64,000 bases of DNA, from positions 620,001 through 684,000 of the forward strand of contig JAOVFP010000022.1 of NCBI GenBank assembly GCA_025738555.1. The letters run 5' to 3'. Positions within the stretch are counted from its first letter, which is position 1. Each line of letters starts with the position of its first letter. Positions 1-12,371 of this stretch are shown piece after piece. The notes beneath the pieces were generated by a model. It was not told the DNA's origin and ran no database searches. It worked only from the letters and a program-made list of their open reading frames with translations. Made by a program: the position numbers and the translations under genes. Source of the stretch: Cyathus striatus. Lineage: Eukaryota; Basidiomycota; Agaricomycetes; Agaricales; Nidulariaceae.

Positions 1-1679
1 GTTTGTTCTTCAGGAGGCAGAGGGTGCACATAGAACAACATGTTGAAGGCATTGGGCTCTGCATGCCATCAGCAACATCTTAACACTTGGGATAGGGAAA
101 ATGGAAAGCAGCAGAGTTGTCTTACCTCTTTTCATTGCATTTGTTGCTGACCTTTGTTCGATATCAGCCATCCACTCTAACTCAATCCTTTCTTTGCATC
201 AAGTCTCACACCATCCACTGCTGTATCAGCAGTTGCATCACTGGTGCACCAGGCCTCTCAATGATATCCATCACAGCCTACTGTCTCTTGCTGTTACATG
301 GTGCAGATGTATCAAGAAGCTATGCAAATGCAAGGTCTAGCTTAATGACAGTGCTGGTAGAGTCAGCTACACTGTGTATGCCAAACATGTGTGGCCCTTT
401 CCAGATGCTTTTTGTCAGCTTGGTTCCCTTTTAGTTTGGGTATGGATGTAAGGTTACATAGGCTCTAGGTACACATGTACCACCAATATCTCTTCAAATG
501 GCTTCTTGAAGCTTGAAGCTTGAAAGCTTGACTAGTTGACCCCTTATTATCACACCATCAGCTACTGTTTCACATTAAGCACTCACTGGACATTATGGAT
601 TTCCATTCCAGATTTTAGAATCAATGCATGATTGTCTCTAGTTGTTCCTGGAGTTGCCTGAAGAGTACTTAATTCTGATCACATGATACTAGCTCTGCAC
701 CCTACAATTAAATAGTACAATTAGTACAAATTAGAATTTGTGAACACAGGCTCACTGGACACTTATGGCTACTAGGTCCTGTACAGCCATTCATGGTGTA
801 TCACACTCCTTTCATATTAGACATGGTCCATGTTATTAAATGTGACATTGTTATCAATGCTGGTTGCTCTGGCTTGCCAAGGAACAGGGATATTCATAGT
901 ATTCATCCATAATCTGCACAGCTACTTTGTCTTCATGTATGCTTTGAAGTGTGCTTTCACACTAAATCATTGCTCCTCCTAGTTCTCTTTCACTCCTCCT
1001 TTGGGGTAATTGGCTTGAACTCACATGGAGAATGGGAGGTTTAGGGTAAAGAAGTATATTTTGCACCTTCATCTTGCCTTATCTCTCCAGCTAAAGTATA
1101 CTCTATGATCAAATGATGCAATATGTATCTGTAACACCTACTATGATCCTCCAAACACTTTCCTGTCTTCTGTGCATATCCCATGACATGGTGATATGCC
1201 TGACAGACGTACAATGTATATAAGTGTAATTTTTATGATATCTACATAATATAAATCACTCACTTGCGATCATAATTGGATTACCTAAGCATTGGAGTGA
1301 GGTCCGAACTGCCAATGATCGTGCTATTTATAGTCACCACCACCAAGGACATAGTGAACAGATCTAAAAAGCAATAGTGATTATAATAAGGGATTAGCAG
1401 GAAAGCGTGTATATAGAACCCCAGCAGCACTTGATCCACCATAAGCGCGCGGTAATGCGATGCATCTGGGTCATGGAATGGTTCCGGCAGCACAACTTAC
1501 CCAAAGAAGCCGACAGTGTCAAGGAGCCCATCAAGCGCCAACAGCCATTGCTGCTACTCTGGACTCAAACCAGATCAGTCCTCGGCATCTTGCAAATGAG
1601 ATCTCACTCTGATCTACTGATCGAAGTGAACAGACCATATACCCGAAGCCGTGGTTGCCGATGGTTCTATCTTTAGGCC
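1..1679. other. No recognisable gene; low-coding stretch
   Basis: I see only short open frames, none resembling a known family, and no consistent codon structure across neighbouring frames. The one interpretable item is a decayed dispersed repeat at 726-905. A TATA-like string lies near 1410 (gtatatagaacccc) but no convincing gene follows it. Confidence 0.5.
726..905 (+). repeat. Dispersed repeat, CpG-depleted copy
   Basis: This stretch aligns by eye with 10321-10500 in the same orientation. Shared blocks include the starting acaaattNgaatt and tggtccatgNtattaaatg. Most differences are C in the 10.3 kb copy against T here, or G against A, at CpG sites. No CpG remains here, while the other copy has many. 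The parent element is not recognised; no diagnostic protein motif is visible in either copy. Confidence 0.6.
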
Positions 1680-2200
1680 TGCGACGTAACAGGGCATCTA
1701 CACATGTGCATCAGCCAATAAGCATGTCTCTATTATCACATGCACCCACCCCTTTTGAGGAGCTATGTCCAATGCCCTCCTATCTAGGCCCTTGTGCACA
1801 TCCCTCCACCCAGCGTCATAGTTTAATTACCTTATCTAGACATATGTTAAACCTGTACAGTACCTAAGAACTCCGCTTTTTCAGTAGTATATAAGACTCG
1901 CAAACTTGATCATGTAGAAGCAAGCAATCCTGTATTGATTCCTTCTGCTATCAGTGCTATTTAGTGTATTCATGATAATCTATTCAATTCCCGAGTGTAA
2001 AAACCCAGTGTGATCTAAGCCCTCCCAGGACCTCAAAGAAGTTTAGTTTATTATTAGTGATTACAAGCATTATAGATTACAAGTGAATATTGTAGTGTGT
2101 TCATCCCTCCCTTGCCCGGAATCACTTCATGTATTCTGAAGATATTCCCCTGGACTCGCCCCTGCTTGATTGTTAGCAAGAGTAAGCAACGACCCTTACA
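1680..2200 (+). mobile_element. LTR-like sequence (possible solo LTR)
   Basis: The segment has the look of a Ty3/gypsy LTR: a TATA box (agtatataagactcg) near 1887, a downstream region without ORFs, and an end reading cgacccttaca, which resembles the TTACA ends of many basidiomycete gypsy LTRs. The start (tgcgacgtaacaggg) is approximate, and the five bases on each side (aggcc, tagtt) do not match as a target duplication. It could be unrelated promoter-like sequence. Confidence 0.3.
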
Positions 2201-2744
2201 TAGTTTCATAGCTATTACTCCCTAGTAACCTTCTTTGCCCTTTTAATGGCCATGCAACAAAGTGCAGAAGAGTGGGCTATTTGGGAGATATTATGGAGAT
2301 TGTCATATATGGTGTTTGTACTATGTCATTTGTCTTCCCACACACAGATACACTTCTCATTGCTTACAATGGGTTGGCACAGTGCAGGATTGACTACCAC
2401 TTGCTTGTATTCGACCCATTGACTTTACTGGGACACGTGACATGGCGCAGAATAGTCGGTGATTCAGTACATGTTGCGGATCCAATGCTGACTGTTGATG
2501 GTTGCACATAATGGTTGAGATCAAAGACATGCCATTAGTTGCGTTCCGCGAAATACTAGGTTTTAAATATAACATTTCCAGATAGCTAATGATACATACA
2601 GTACAGCATGTATCTCAAAACCTTTCCTCCTCGACATAATAGTAAGGGATCCTCTTTATATGGAAATAAGTATTTGGATCACGCCACAGTGACATCCGGT
2701 TGAATTTTACTTTTCCTAACTTTAGAAAATGAGATTGAACATCC
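2201..2744. other. Downstream region of the NACHT gene, no feature seen
   Basis: AT-rich intergenic sequence between the LTR-like stretch and the 3' end of the minus-strand NACHT gene. Its short open frames on both strands look like chance. A 3' UTR for the NACHT gene probably occupies part of it. Confidence 0.4.
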
Positions 2745-5028
2745 TTAGTGCATGTAGAACAAGAAATATTTTACCGAAAATTGAAAGTAATCCAATAACT
2801 TTGGTACTTTTTCCTTGACACTGTCATGTGGAATCTTCCCAAAGCTATATTCTGAAAGGTCATAGAGATAATACAGATGAGTTTTGAGTTTTGGAAAGAG
2901 ATCATCCTTGTATTCAATTGTTTCCGATGAAATTCCACTTTTACTCAATAAGCAGTCAAATACGTCTGGAAGCAAGAGGGCATCATCGGAATAGTCGACC
3001 CCTTTCAGAATCCTTTGCTCGTCACGATGTTCTAGGCGTTTTCCGTTATTAGTGGCATGTAGTGCGACAGGGTCTGTCTGCAACATAATGCAAAGGATCT
3101 GCAGACTGGTCAATTGATTTTCCAACAGCCACATTAAAATCCAGTGGTGAAGAGGACATATTTGATTATGATCAAGAGATTTCATAGCTATATTCTTCGT
3201 CTGAACCTCCTGCATTTTGAGAATCCAACATATAGACATATAATATTCTCGTCCTAAGCAATCTCCTGTGGTTATGCTCCTGCCGATTGAAGATGCAATT
3301 TCTTTTGCCGTTTCATATACAATTTTGCATATATACTTGATATCGTCATGCCCTGGCTCTGTTTCAAAAATCTATCCACAAATCGATAACTGATTAGTGA
3401 GATAGTAATATACGTTGAGGTCAGCTTACCGATATTGGGCAGAAATTAAATCCCTCAGAAAATACCTCAGCTATTGTTGAGTGGGACCAGAGCCTTGTCG
3501 GAATAAGTTTTCGACCCAATATATCAATCACTTGTCGAGGGTGACTGTTTCTGAGGGCACACACCAGATATTGTTGAAATCTTGCATTGTCTAATTTTTT
3601 GAAAAATCCAACACAAGCATATATCAAGGCATAAGATGTTGCGGATTCCTCGTATCCCTTTCTGATTCTTGAAAGACAGAGTTCTGCATGCCTGGAATTT
3701 GTTTCCCTCCTATCAATAAAAAAATTCTTCGATCTAGATGAGTCTATTAAGAAATCACTGAAGGATGCATGGTAGAACTTCACTACTTCTGAACCACCAG
3801 CTTCAGGGACATGGAGAATAGAGTGAAGGTCTATTACTACCAATTCTATGTCTTCAATACATAGAAAGTCACCAATCTCAGATAGTGAGCTCACAGGTGC
3901 ATGGATATCTAGGTAGCCTTGACAAAATATTAGGGCTTCAAACACCAACTTAACAAAGAGGTAATCCTGTAGGCAGGATAATATATATATGTACAATGCA
4001 TCAAGTTGAGCATAAGGCGTGTCCTTGGATGTTAATGGGGCTGGTTCCATATTGATAATAGCTTTAAGTCGCTCTTTGGGATTTCCCCTGTCATTTTTGA
4101 TGTATTTCATCACAGTGGAAGCATATATAAATTGCCCGGATGATTTCATGACAATACTGCGAATGTCAGCTGTAACTGGCCATTCAGGACTCTTCTTCAA
4201 CGAGTGAGACAAGGCGTGAGTACGCTTTATAGTGTTGAATTCACTTTGGATGTAAAGCTCGATGTCTCGGTCTGGATTGTACTTTTCATCCAGCACCAGC
4301 CTAATGCATATTTTTTCGAGTACCTCAGAATTGAATGCCTTTCTGATTTCCAATTCAGGCCTGCTCATCACAAGAAACCGGAGGGGTAAACGGTGGAGTG
4401 ACATCTCCTGCGCAATCGCATCTATAATCAATACCTGTACTTCTGGACTCTGGCATTCATCGAGTCCATCAATAATAACCAGTTCCGAAGCCATCTGTGA
4501 AATGTCCAATTCACTTGAAGGTTTTAGAAGAGGTTGCACAATAAGCATTTGCATCTGTTCTTTAATAGAGTATGCAAATGTGGCAGGATCTTTTTCAAGA
4601 GTTTCTGTGATTGAGCACCTTGTCTCTGGAATTGAAATGGCCATTTGATAGGCTATTGTCGCCATGAGGTGATTCCCATCATCCCTTCCGCTGGTGGTAT
4701 CTGTACGAGAAAAGAAGAAACTAGCAACAAGAATTTTCTCATCATAACATTTTTCTGCGACTGTTCGCGCAATTGAGGACTTCCCTGCGCCTGCAGGTCC
4801 ATGCATCCACAAGATAGGTTGGTCCCAATTATCGGAGCATGCCCAGCTCATAATATCGTTGATAACCGCAATCCTGGTTTCAGGATGACACTTTGGAGCA
4901 TCATATTTCCCTGCAGATTTATGACTTGCGCGAAGACAAGCCTGGTTTTTTAGCAGTGTGAAACCTATTACGATATGTATGATCAATGGGAGATTCATCC
5001 GCGGATGAATAATACTATCACCCACCAT
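2745..5028 (-). CDS. NACHT-domain NTPase (fungal NLR-like), two exons
   Basis: Exon 1 is 5028-3430, a 58-nt intron spans 3429-3372 (GTAAGC donor, GATAG acceptor), and exon 2 is 3371-2745. The splice is phase 0 and joins two frames into about 741 residues. The conserved NACHT lead-in (CHPETR at about 47-52) precedes Walker A GPAGAGKSS at 77-85 and Walker B LVIIDGLDE at 183-191, followed by FLVMSRPE. The motif KFYHASFSDFLID in the C-terminal half is typical of basidiomycete NACHT proteins with ankyrin, TPR or WD40 partners, but no repeat domain is visible here. Such STAND ATPases are thought to act in self/non-self or stress sensing; the role here is inferred. No internal stop is present, unlike nearly everything else in the window. 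The first about 30 residues are hydrophobic and may be misannotated; the true start could lie in an upstream exon. Confidence 0.85.
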
Positions 5029-6757
5029 CTTCTCCTCTCCCTCCTACATTGTTATCGATTTGTGTAAGGTTGTTGATAGTGAAGTTTCTCGCCTTGGTGA
5101 ACGACATCGCACTGAACAGGTGCGATGGGTGTTTGGGGGGAGGGGGGGGGAGCGTTTCGATGATCAAGTCTCATACTTACATAGAACAGCATTCTTCTGC
5201 ATCACAGAACTCGCGTGTTTTTCATCTCCATACGTTCATTCTCACTGTCGCTTATTCATCATCTATGCTATTCGTTACCTATGTATAACTGTTATCGATT
5301 TTGTCATGGGATGATGAGGATCATGCGCTTTACATTAGTACTATTTATGCAACGCTCCCACGTGGGCGCACCGACTCTAGATACGGAACAACGTTGCTAG
5401 TACAATTAGCAACTTGCATTTCACAAGTCAAGTCAGGCTACATAACCTTTTGTCATCTTTATACGGATTGTGGGGCAAGTGGAGCAGTAGGAAACCACAT
5501 GCTCGCCACGAGAGTCGATGATCATATTTATGAATCGATATGCCATACATCAATTCCGGGGAGTTATTATCAGACTGACCACGTCTATTTGTGTGTAAAA
5601 TGTTGAGCTCGAGCTCGATATTCGGTAGGATGCGGTGGGTTTGAAATATGTTGGGAGCCTGTCAACTTTGATAAGACGGATGTCCAGCCACCCTCAGCCA
5701 TGCAATCACGCATGATGAGTATTTCTCTTATCCTTCGCCATCGTACTCTCTACCCTGTAGTAAATGGCCACTATGCACAAGCAATAGACAGCATGCCAAA
5801 ATTGACACATTAGAGCAGAGGTACTTGCAGGTACAGTGGATGAGCGCACATAGGATGGCCACGTCAAGATGACGGATCAGCATCTGGTGACCTGCACCTC
5901 AAAAACCATACAGCTAGCTGAGCGGTCCTGTTCGACATAATGATATAGATCTCCAAGCCTCGCATTTGGGCATCTTCGTCATCTGGAGATGAGTATGTCA
6001 TTTTGTAGTATGTGAACTGTAGGATACATCTGAGACAGGAGCCTGGACATTCTGCCTAGGCTCCTACAACTTCAAGCGCTGGATTTCTGCGGGGAGACAA
6101 TGAACATCACGGTGTAGAAACGTTATCCGGCACTAGCAAAGAATGCATCGCTGGCTGAACTGGCACACGCCTGCACCAACAGCGAGTAACTAGACGTATT
6201 GCTTGAATGTGCAATACAATAGCTGACATGGTAAGCGGGTGAAAGCGAGAAGTTGTAGGGAGATCTACGATTTCCTGCATGTCAGTTTCAAATTTGGCCA
6301 TGCTGGAAATGACTTTTTAGTTAAATGAGGCTGATTATCGAGTAAAATTATGCGGATATGGATTAAACTTGAGTGAAAATTTAGTAGGTCGAGTGACGAA
6401 TGACGTTGAAACTTTTCCCACTACCTTTTTAGGTAGTAGGGTTTATGTGGGTCGTTGGAAAACGCACTTTGCAGGCCGATCGCTCGGCATTGCTTCGGAT
6501 CAGAACCTGCTCTCTATGGTTAAAAATTTACCATTGTTTGTACCCAGCTAAACATTGGTTGTTAGTTCCTGTTCCGTTTCTAAGATCCTCGCTGTGCTTG
6601 GCCAGGACATGTTTTAGTGTCTGCGCCGCGCTTCAAGATCATCTCAAGGCTATATCTCCCTGGCAATGTCGCCGATATCTTCTCTGAGCACATCGACCAG
6701 CGGCATTGTCTCTTCCACCACCGCCTGTGATTGCATCACGTTGAACGTAATCCCCTT
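5029..6757. other. No recognisable gene
   Basis: Upstream of the NACHT gene. It presumably includes that gene's promoter in the first few hundred bases; a G-run (about 5128-5152) interrupts it. Open frames are short and overlapping on both strands, without family resemblance. Confidence 0.4.
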
Positions 6758-8943
6758 TTGTCGGAAAAATCGAAACCAGCTGATATGGTGCTTGCGCTTC
6801 TGACGGGGTTATAACTCCTTATAATATTCCGCAGGTATCCTTATCAGCATGCTTGTCAATGAGTATATGTACTTGTACAAAATATCAATGCTTATAATTC
6901 ATGGTGTTGCTACCTATCATTACTTATCACACCTTATAACATCTGGTAACTCTTTGTGGATAACAATATAACCTCTTATAATTTCTTATAACTCTTCACT
7001 GATAACCATATATGCTGTTATAACTTCTGGTAAGCCTGTGCAGGGGTTCTGATCAGGGTGCTGATCAGGTCTGAACAATGTGTGGAAACCCTCAGTGAAC
7101 ATATCAGGGTCTTGTATGTCATTATAGTACATATACTACTATAACCCAGTGTATTACTTATATTTCGATCTATCTCATTTATTTTGTCTTTTATTTACTA
7201 TTCAATATTTCTACTTACACTAATACTTATTGTATTCATTTTATCAGCTTACTTTGACCTCACGAAGTGTTGCGCAAAGCACACTTTTACTATTCCTTCC
7301 TGTTTTTCTTCATACTGGAGACTTTCGACCACTTGTTCACGGCTTTTGGTGCGTGACGCGAAAAATTGGTTTGACCAAGTGTTCAAACTCTGAGTTGATG
7401 CGTGACACCTGGTGGTTCTGTTCATGCCCCTACAGCCGCCTGGCACGAGCGGAAAAATCGGCTAATTAAGCGCCATATTTGCCTCAAAACTTATGTTCAT
7501 GGCAGCCTGTGACGCGTGACGAATGTGCTCAAGTGTTCAGTTCAAACGCCCTGCGTGACGCGTGACTGAACACTTGGTCGAAAGAGTCCAGTATGTGGAC
7601 TTAGAGATGCGGCGCGGCTTAACCAAACATTGGGAAGCCGATGCCAAATACCACGTGACACTGCCTGTACGCTGTCGCGTCTCGCTAATGCTCTCAACGC
7701 GTCTCGGTTATCCTCTGCTTCACTCACTGCTTTCCTTTTCCTCTATCCTCTCGCTATCTAAGCCTCAAGACTGTGCAAGGCGACGTTTAGATCTTCTTGG
7801 TACAATGCGCCTCTCGGACTGCTCAAGACGCTAGGGCTTAGGGTTTTACACCCTTTCAAGACCCCTCTTTCATCTTCAAGCTTATCGTCTCGTCCTCAAG
7901 ACCAGTGATTCCACTGCAGAGACACGGTGACCGGGTTTTTACCGTCGTCGTGCTATGCTCCAATTAGTGGAAGGACAGGGAGTTGGGTCGAGGCATGGGG
8001 ATAATTATATTCCGTTCGTATTCATTTCAATTTATTCTCGATCACTCTTTTTTTTCTTTTCACCAATTCAATCTAGCTAAGTCTTTGTTACCCTTTACCT
8101 TACTAACTACTCTATTCTAGGATTGTTGAACTAGTCCATTTTTTGCGAAGTACTGCATGTGACGAATGCCTATAGAGCTTTAGCACTCGGGCCGGCTCGA
8201 CTCCAAGGTTTGGAGTTTACGACGTCAGCATTGCATCAGTGTCTCCACAGCGCCACTGACCACAATTGCATAAAAGGCCCGCAATTCCTCGGATGTATGA
8301 TACACTCACTACCCCACTGGACCAAGTCTGAACGCGACCCCTGAGCTTAAACGAATGGTAGATTTGTGGTATGTTCAGTGCTTGCTTGCCTACTTGAAGT
8401 TTTTCTTCATGCTACTTACCTACATCTCTAACCCTTTTCATAGCACAGTATTACACTTGTGGGATGCATTAGTAGCTACATTATTCTTAGTAGGTGGTAG
8501 TACTACCAGTTAAGTAACGTAATAGAGTGCTTTTTGCGACAATAAATTGTTGAATTGTAACTTGATCACCTGTATCATACATTTTAAGTCTGAAAGTATT
8601 TTTTGGGTGATTTATAAACCCATATAATTATTTTCATAGCTATCTTGCTTTTACACTGCTGGTAATGCTTCACATGATGATCAAACTTATATTCAACTGA
8701 TACTTCATATAGTATTTTTTGGGTGATTTCTAAACTCATATAATTATTTTCATTGCTATCTTGCTTTTACACTGCTGGTAATGCTACGCATGATGATCAA
8801 ACTTATATTCAACTGATACTTTGTATAGTATTTTTTGGGTGATTTCTAAAACCATGTAACCCCCCCAAACAGCTGATGGACTGATATGGCCTGATATGAC
8901 CTTATCTGAACAGATATGCCGATTTCGATTTTTCCGACATTAC
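6758..8943. mobile_element. Candidate DNA transposon with short terminal inverted repeats
   Basis: Left end tgtcggaaaaatcgaaa (6758) is matched in inverted orientation by tttcgatttttccgaca ending near 8943. Between them lie AT-rich sequence with repeated cttataact blocks (6800-7030), a further inverted repeat pair of about 25 bp (gactttcgaccac near 7320 and its partner near 7570-7592), and a 116-bp tandem repeat. No transposase is recognisable and no clear target duplication is seen, so this is a tentative non-autonomous element. Confidence 0.35.
8595..8856. repeat. 116-bp tandem repeat, about 2.25 copies
   Basis: The string agtattttttgggtgattt starts at 8595, 8711 and 8827, an exact 116-bp spacing. 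The full copies match almost throughout, including the block catgatgatcaaacttatat. The array is AT-rich and non-coding. Confidence 0.9.
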
Positions 8944-10320
8944 CTTCGAAGACGTTACAACCGATGAGTTCAGAGTCTATATGTGAAACTTACCCCTAGA
9001 GGCTAGCGAACAATAGGTACGTACCCTTCGTTGTATTAGCACTCCCCACGCTCACCTGAACAAATAGGACTTTGCCATCTGCACTGTTAACAAAGCCCGG
9101 TGTACTTACTTGAATATTGGTCCGATGGATAGATCTAAACACACCTTAAACTGCCATCACCATCATCGTTAACTAATGAAAATAGTGGTACAACCTCACC
9201 CTCCGATATACAGGGTTTCTGGATAAGCACAAGGAAGATGGCTTGTGCTTTTTGAATGGTCTTTGAAAGCGCATACATCATTAGGATCAGGGAAGATACA
9301 GAAATGCTACAGCACTAGATACAGAATGTACGTCTTCTTTCTTTCTTTGCTTTACTTGTATGTTTTACACAGAACAGACTGTGGTACAGGCCGAGGAAGA
9401 CAACAGTCCGACAGTGTCTTCGCCGGGGGATACTACATGGCGCGGCAACGTCGCATCCATCGACAACGAAATAACCGTCCACTCCGACGTCACAATTTCA
9501 TATACCCCATTACGGTTGTCATTGCTGGTGTTATGTCTCTGTCCTGACTCCTCTCCCCGTCCCCTCATCCTACTTCATTCTGCCGTCCTCTCTCCATCCC
9601 CTCCTTCTGGCGACATGACTGTTGGTGGTGTCATGGCCATCCCTTCTCTATCTGTCCCCTCACCCTGTCATCACAATCGCCGGTGGAGTTGGTATGTCGT
9701 GATACTGCTGTCATCTCTCTATCCTTTCTCCCTCTCTATGCAATCGTTGGCGGGGTATCAGTCCTTTGACCCTCTGTTGACGCAATCGTTGGTAGGGTCG
9801 GGATACCATCATGCCACCGTCCTTTCCCCCTGTTGATGTAATTGTTTGTGGGGTTATGGCCGTCACCTCTCTCCATCGCCTTCTCCTGTCAACGTGAACG
9901 TTGGTGAGGTGGATTTAATTACATCATTTGAATGCGCCTCACTCCTCCAATCGTGATACGTCCTTGATGTATCCTATCTATTGCACATCGTTCCAAAACA
10001 CGTATGTTTATACAAATCGAATCAACAGACCTCCGAAACTGACAACCTTTCAAGGACGAATCAAACGTACTGTTCAAATGGTTCTCATAACAGACCCCAA
10101 AAGTTCTAACACATACAACGGATTGGGCTGAGATTTGGGCTAGCTATGGTGGGTTAATGACAGGGTCCTGGTTACTGGTTATGGGACCATGAATTTCTTG
10201 GAATAAAAAGGGTGTCAATGGGGGGATACCTGCCAAAGTGTATCCAACCTTGCTGAAATTTCGGGCTGTTTATAGGGGGATACGTATTTAACATTTAGCG
10301 GGATTATCCAGGGTCCTCCT
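8944..10320. other. No recognisable gene; weak degenerate repeat inside
   Basis: The longest open frame here (9360-9836) is serine, leucine and proline rich, has no recognisable domain and overlaps a degenerate repeat, so I do not call it a gene. From about 9590 to 9915 the motif caatcgttggNggggt recurs about six times, spaced about 60-75 bases apart with pyrimidine-rich spacers. Confidence 0.4.
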
Positions 10321-10560
10321 ACAAATTCGAATTCGTGAACGCCGACTCAGTGGACACTACGGGAGCCTATACAATAGTCCACGGTTTGCGGTGCTCCGCA
10401 CTCCTTCCATCTCAGACGTGGTCCATGCTATTAAATGCGACATCGTTGTTGCTGCGGCCGCTCTGGCTTGGGAACAAAGATACGCAATTCGAAACATTCT
10501 CCCTAAATCTACTTATATCCGTATTGTTACTTCTTGTGCTCCTCTGGAAGGGTTAGGACC
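10321..10560 (+). repeat. Dispersed repeat, CpG-retaining copy
   Basis: Partner of 726-905. CpG sites lost in the other copy are present here (gaacgccga, agacgtgg, aatgcgacatcg). One open frame reads SISDVVHAIKCDIVVAAAAL, which could be a fragment of a decayed element protein, but I cannot assign it. Confidence 0.55.
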
Positions 10561-11092
10561 GGATCGAATATAATAACGATTGAATGTATGAGTCATGGAA
10601 GAGAAGACGGATTCTAGTTCTTCGCGTGTACCTTCATTCAGTCGAAGGTTCACCTGATGTTGAATTGTAAAATGCGCGTTCCACCTGATTTGAGATATGG
10701 TTGTGGACAAGATGAAGAATAAACGGTTCAAGTGGTTCGGTTTGTGAATGTAACTCGATCATATACAATTCAATGACGTCGTCATTTACATTAACCCTTT
10801 CTCTCAACCCCATGTTAAGATTAGAGGTTCAGTGAGATTAACACATTACTTATGTTCGTAATTAGAGGAACGATAGAATCAACGAAGAAATAGCTTTAGT
10901 CCGCATCACGCGCCGACCCTGACATAGTACACTCCCCTGGACCAATCTTGCCTCTCAGAGATGATCTTTTAAAGGCACGCGAAAAAAAAAGAGAATACAA
11001 AAAAGGTACAAGAAAACATAAAACGTTAAACACGTTAAAGGAAAAAATGTGATTACACTGACCCTCTGAAGGGCTAAGTAACGATTGCAAAT
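10561..11092. other. No recognisable gene
   Basis: Unassigned sequence with short open frames only. An A-rich run with scattered G (about 10980-11050) precedes the degenerate tandem repeat. Confidence 0.35.
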
Positions 11093-11640
11093 TGTATGCA
11101 CACTCGAAGGAGGGGAGATCGAAAGCTTGCACAACTCCAACGTGCAACAATTGCGTATACAGCCGTACAGCCACAATCCGAACCCAACTCAATGAAGGGC
11201 CAAAGCGTAGCACAACCCCACCCAGGGGGACGCACATGAAGGACTAAGGAGGGGATAGTCAAAAGACAGCAGAACTCAATGGAAACGAGCAACACAACCC
11301 GCATCAACGAACGGCAAAAGCGCAGAACAACCCTTATCCAGGGGTACACGCACGAAAGAGGGGGGAGGGGGGAAGTCGAAGGCTAGCACAGCTCCAACGT
11401 GAACACGCAACGCCAACATATACAGTTGTACAACTGCCTTCCCAACCCCACGAAGGCCCGGGGTGCTCCACAACCCCACCCAGCCAGATGTCCACAACGC
11501 GCGAAGAACGAAAGAGATGGAGGGGGGGTCGAAAACCAGGATAACTCCAACAGGAACTGACAGTGTATACAGCCCCGACTGGAGCGCAAAGGCAGCAAAA
11601 GCACTGAAAACGTATACACCCATCATGTCCACCCACAGTC
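11093..11640. repeat. Strongly diverged tandem repeat, about 130-bp unit
   Basis: Four units can be lined up by eye near 11105, 11240, 11350 and 11515. Each begins with a G-rich block and tcgaaa or tcaaaa, continues with gcacaactccaac-like sequence and gtatacag, and ends near caaccccacccag. Similar phrases recur at 12610-13130 (gcgaaagccagtac, gtcgaaagccaacac), so a related family flanks the pseudogenes below. The long minus-strand open frames across it are by-products of its G+C richness. Confidence 0.4.
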
Positions 11641-11769
11641 GCCAACCCAGCGGAGGCCCAACGTCCAAAGCAACACCCGAAACCGCCCCCAACGCAAATG
11701 CACATCTCGATCGTAGACCCAATCTTACACCGCGCTGCGCATGAGCGCGGAGAAAGACGTTGATGAGGA

Positions 11770-12371
11770 CGAGGACGGGTTTTACGTGGGAACATAACGT
11801 ATGTAGAGACGTAGTTCGTATAGTTGGATTTCACGGCTGTGTCGTCTAGGTGCCTGAGGAACGATTGACTGTTGGCGACGGGGCGGGTGCGAGTCAGATT
11901 GATAAGATAGGAAAGGGAAGTGGGGAGGACATACTTGAAAGCAAATACTTGTGCCGAAGTGAACAGCTGGAATCTGTTCCTACACTACACTACATCCCTC
12001 AAGAGCGATGCTACCCACCACAGTATCAGCCTTCTAAGGAAACGAAAAGGCATACGATGGGCAATCAAAATACCCTGAAAACTCAAATCGAAGATCCCAG
12101 GGTGTGTGGATATATAATCCGTGATATCTATCCGTAGCCTCGTCAGCTCATCTCCCCTCGACTTGAAGAAGGGTACTTACAAGGGACGTACATCCCGGCA
12201 TCCTGCGCAAAGAAAAACGGATGTAAGGTAAAGCTAAAAAGTGCGAGGAAGGAAAGGAAAGGACGTACGCTTTCTCCAGAGGAACAGTTTCTTGCCCTTC
12301 ATCTCCCTGAACACTTCTAGGAACTGCTGCAGGAACCCGACGAGCTGCCATGCCGCGAGGTCGTCTTCGTT
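11770..12371 (-). pseudogene. Serine carboxypeptidase (peptidase family S10) relic with retained introns
   Basis: S10 phrases are found in order on the minus strand. Exon 12371-12269 encodes DLAAWQLVGFLQQFLEVF and GKKLFL. A 22-nt exon 12202-12181 gives AGMYVP. Exon from 12127 gives YITDYISTHPG and DLSFQGILI. IPAVHF lies near 11985-11965, and NYTNYVSTYV near 11830-11800. Splice sites are still present (GTACGT, GTAAGT, CGCAG). The active-site phrase, normally GESYAG, is broken: the exon ends CTCTGGAGAAAGC, consistent with a 2-nt loss before GGA-GAA-AGC, and the Tyr codon is altered. Further frameshifts occur near 12075 and 11945. N- and C-terminal parts are missing, replaced by diverged tandem repeats. 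The family is normally a secreted or vacuolar protease; this copy cannot work. Confidence 0.75.

Noticed and set aside
101..434. Two overlapping small frames at the window start
   Set aside because: No recognisable motif, no flanking exon structure and no consistent codon bias.
9360..9836. 158-residue open frame as a gene
   Set aside because: No domain, low-complexity Ser/Leu/Pro composition, and overlap with a degenerate tandem repeat.
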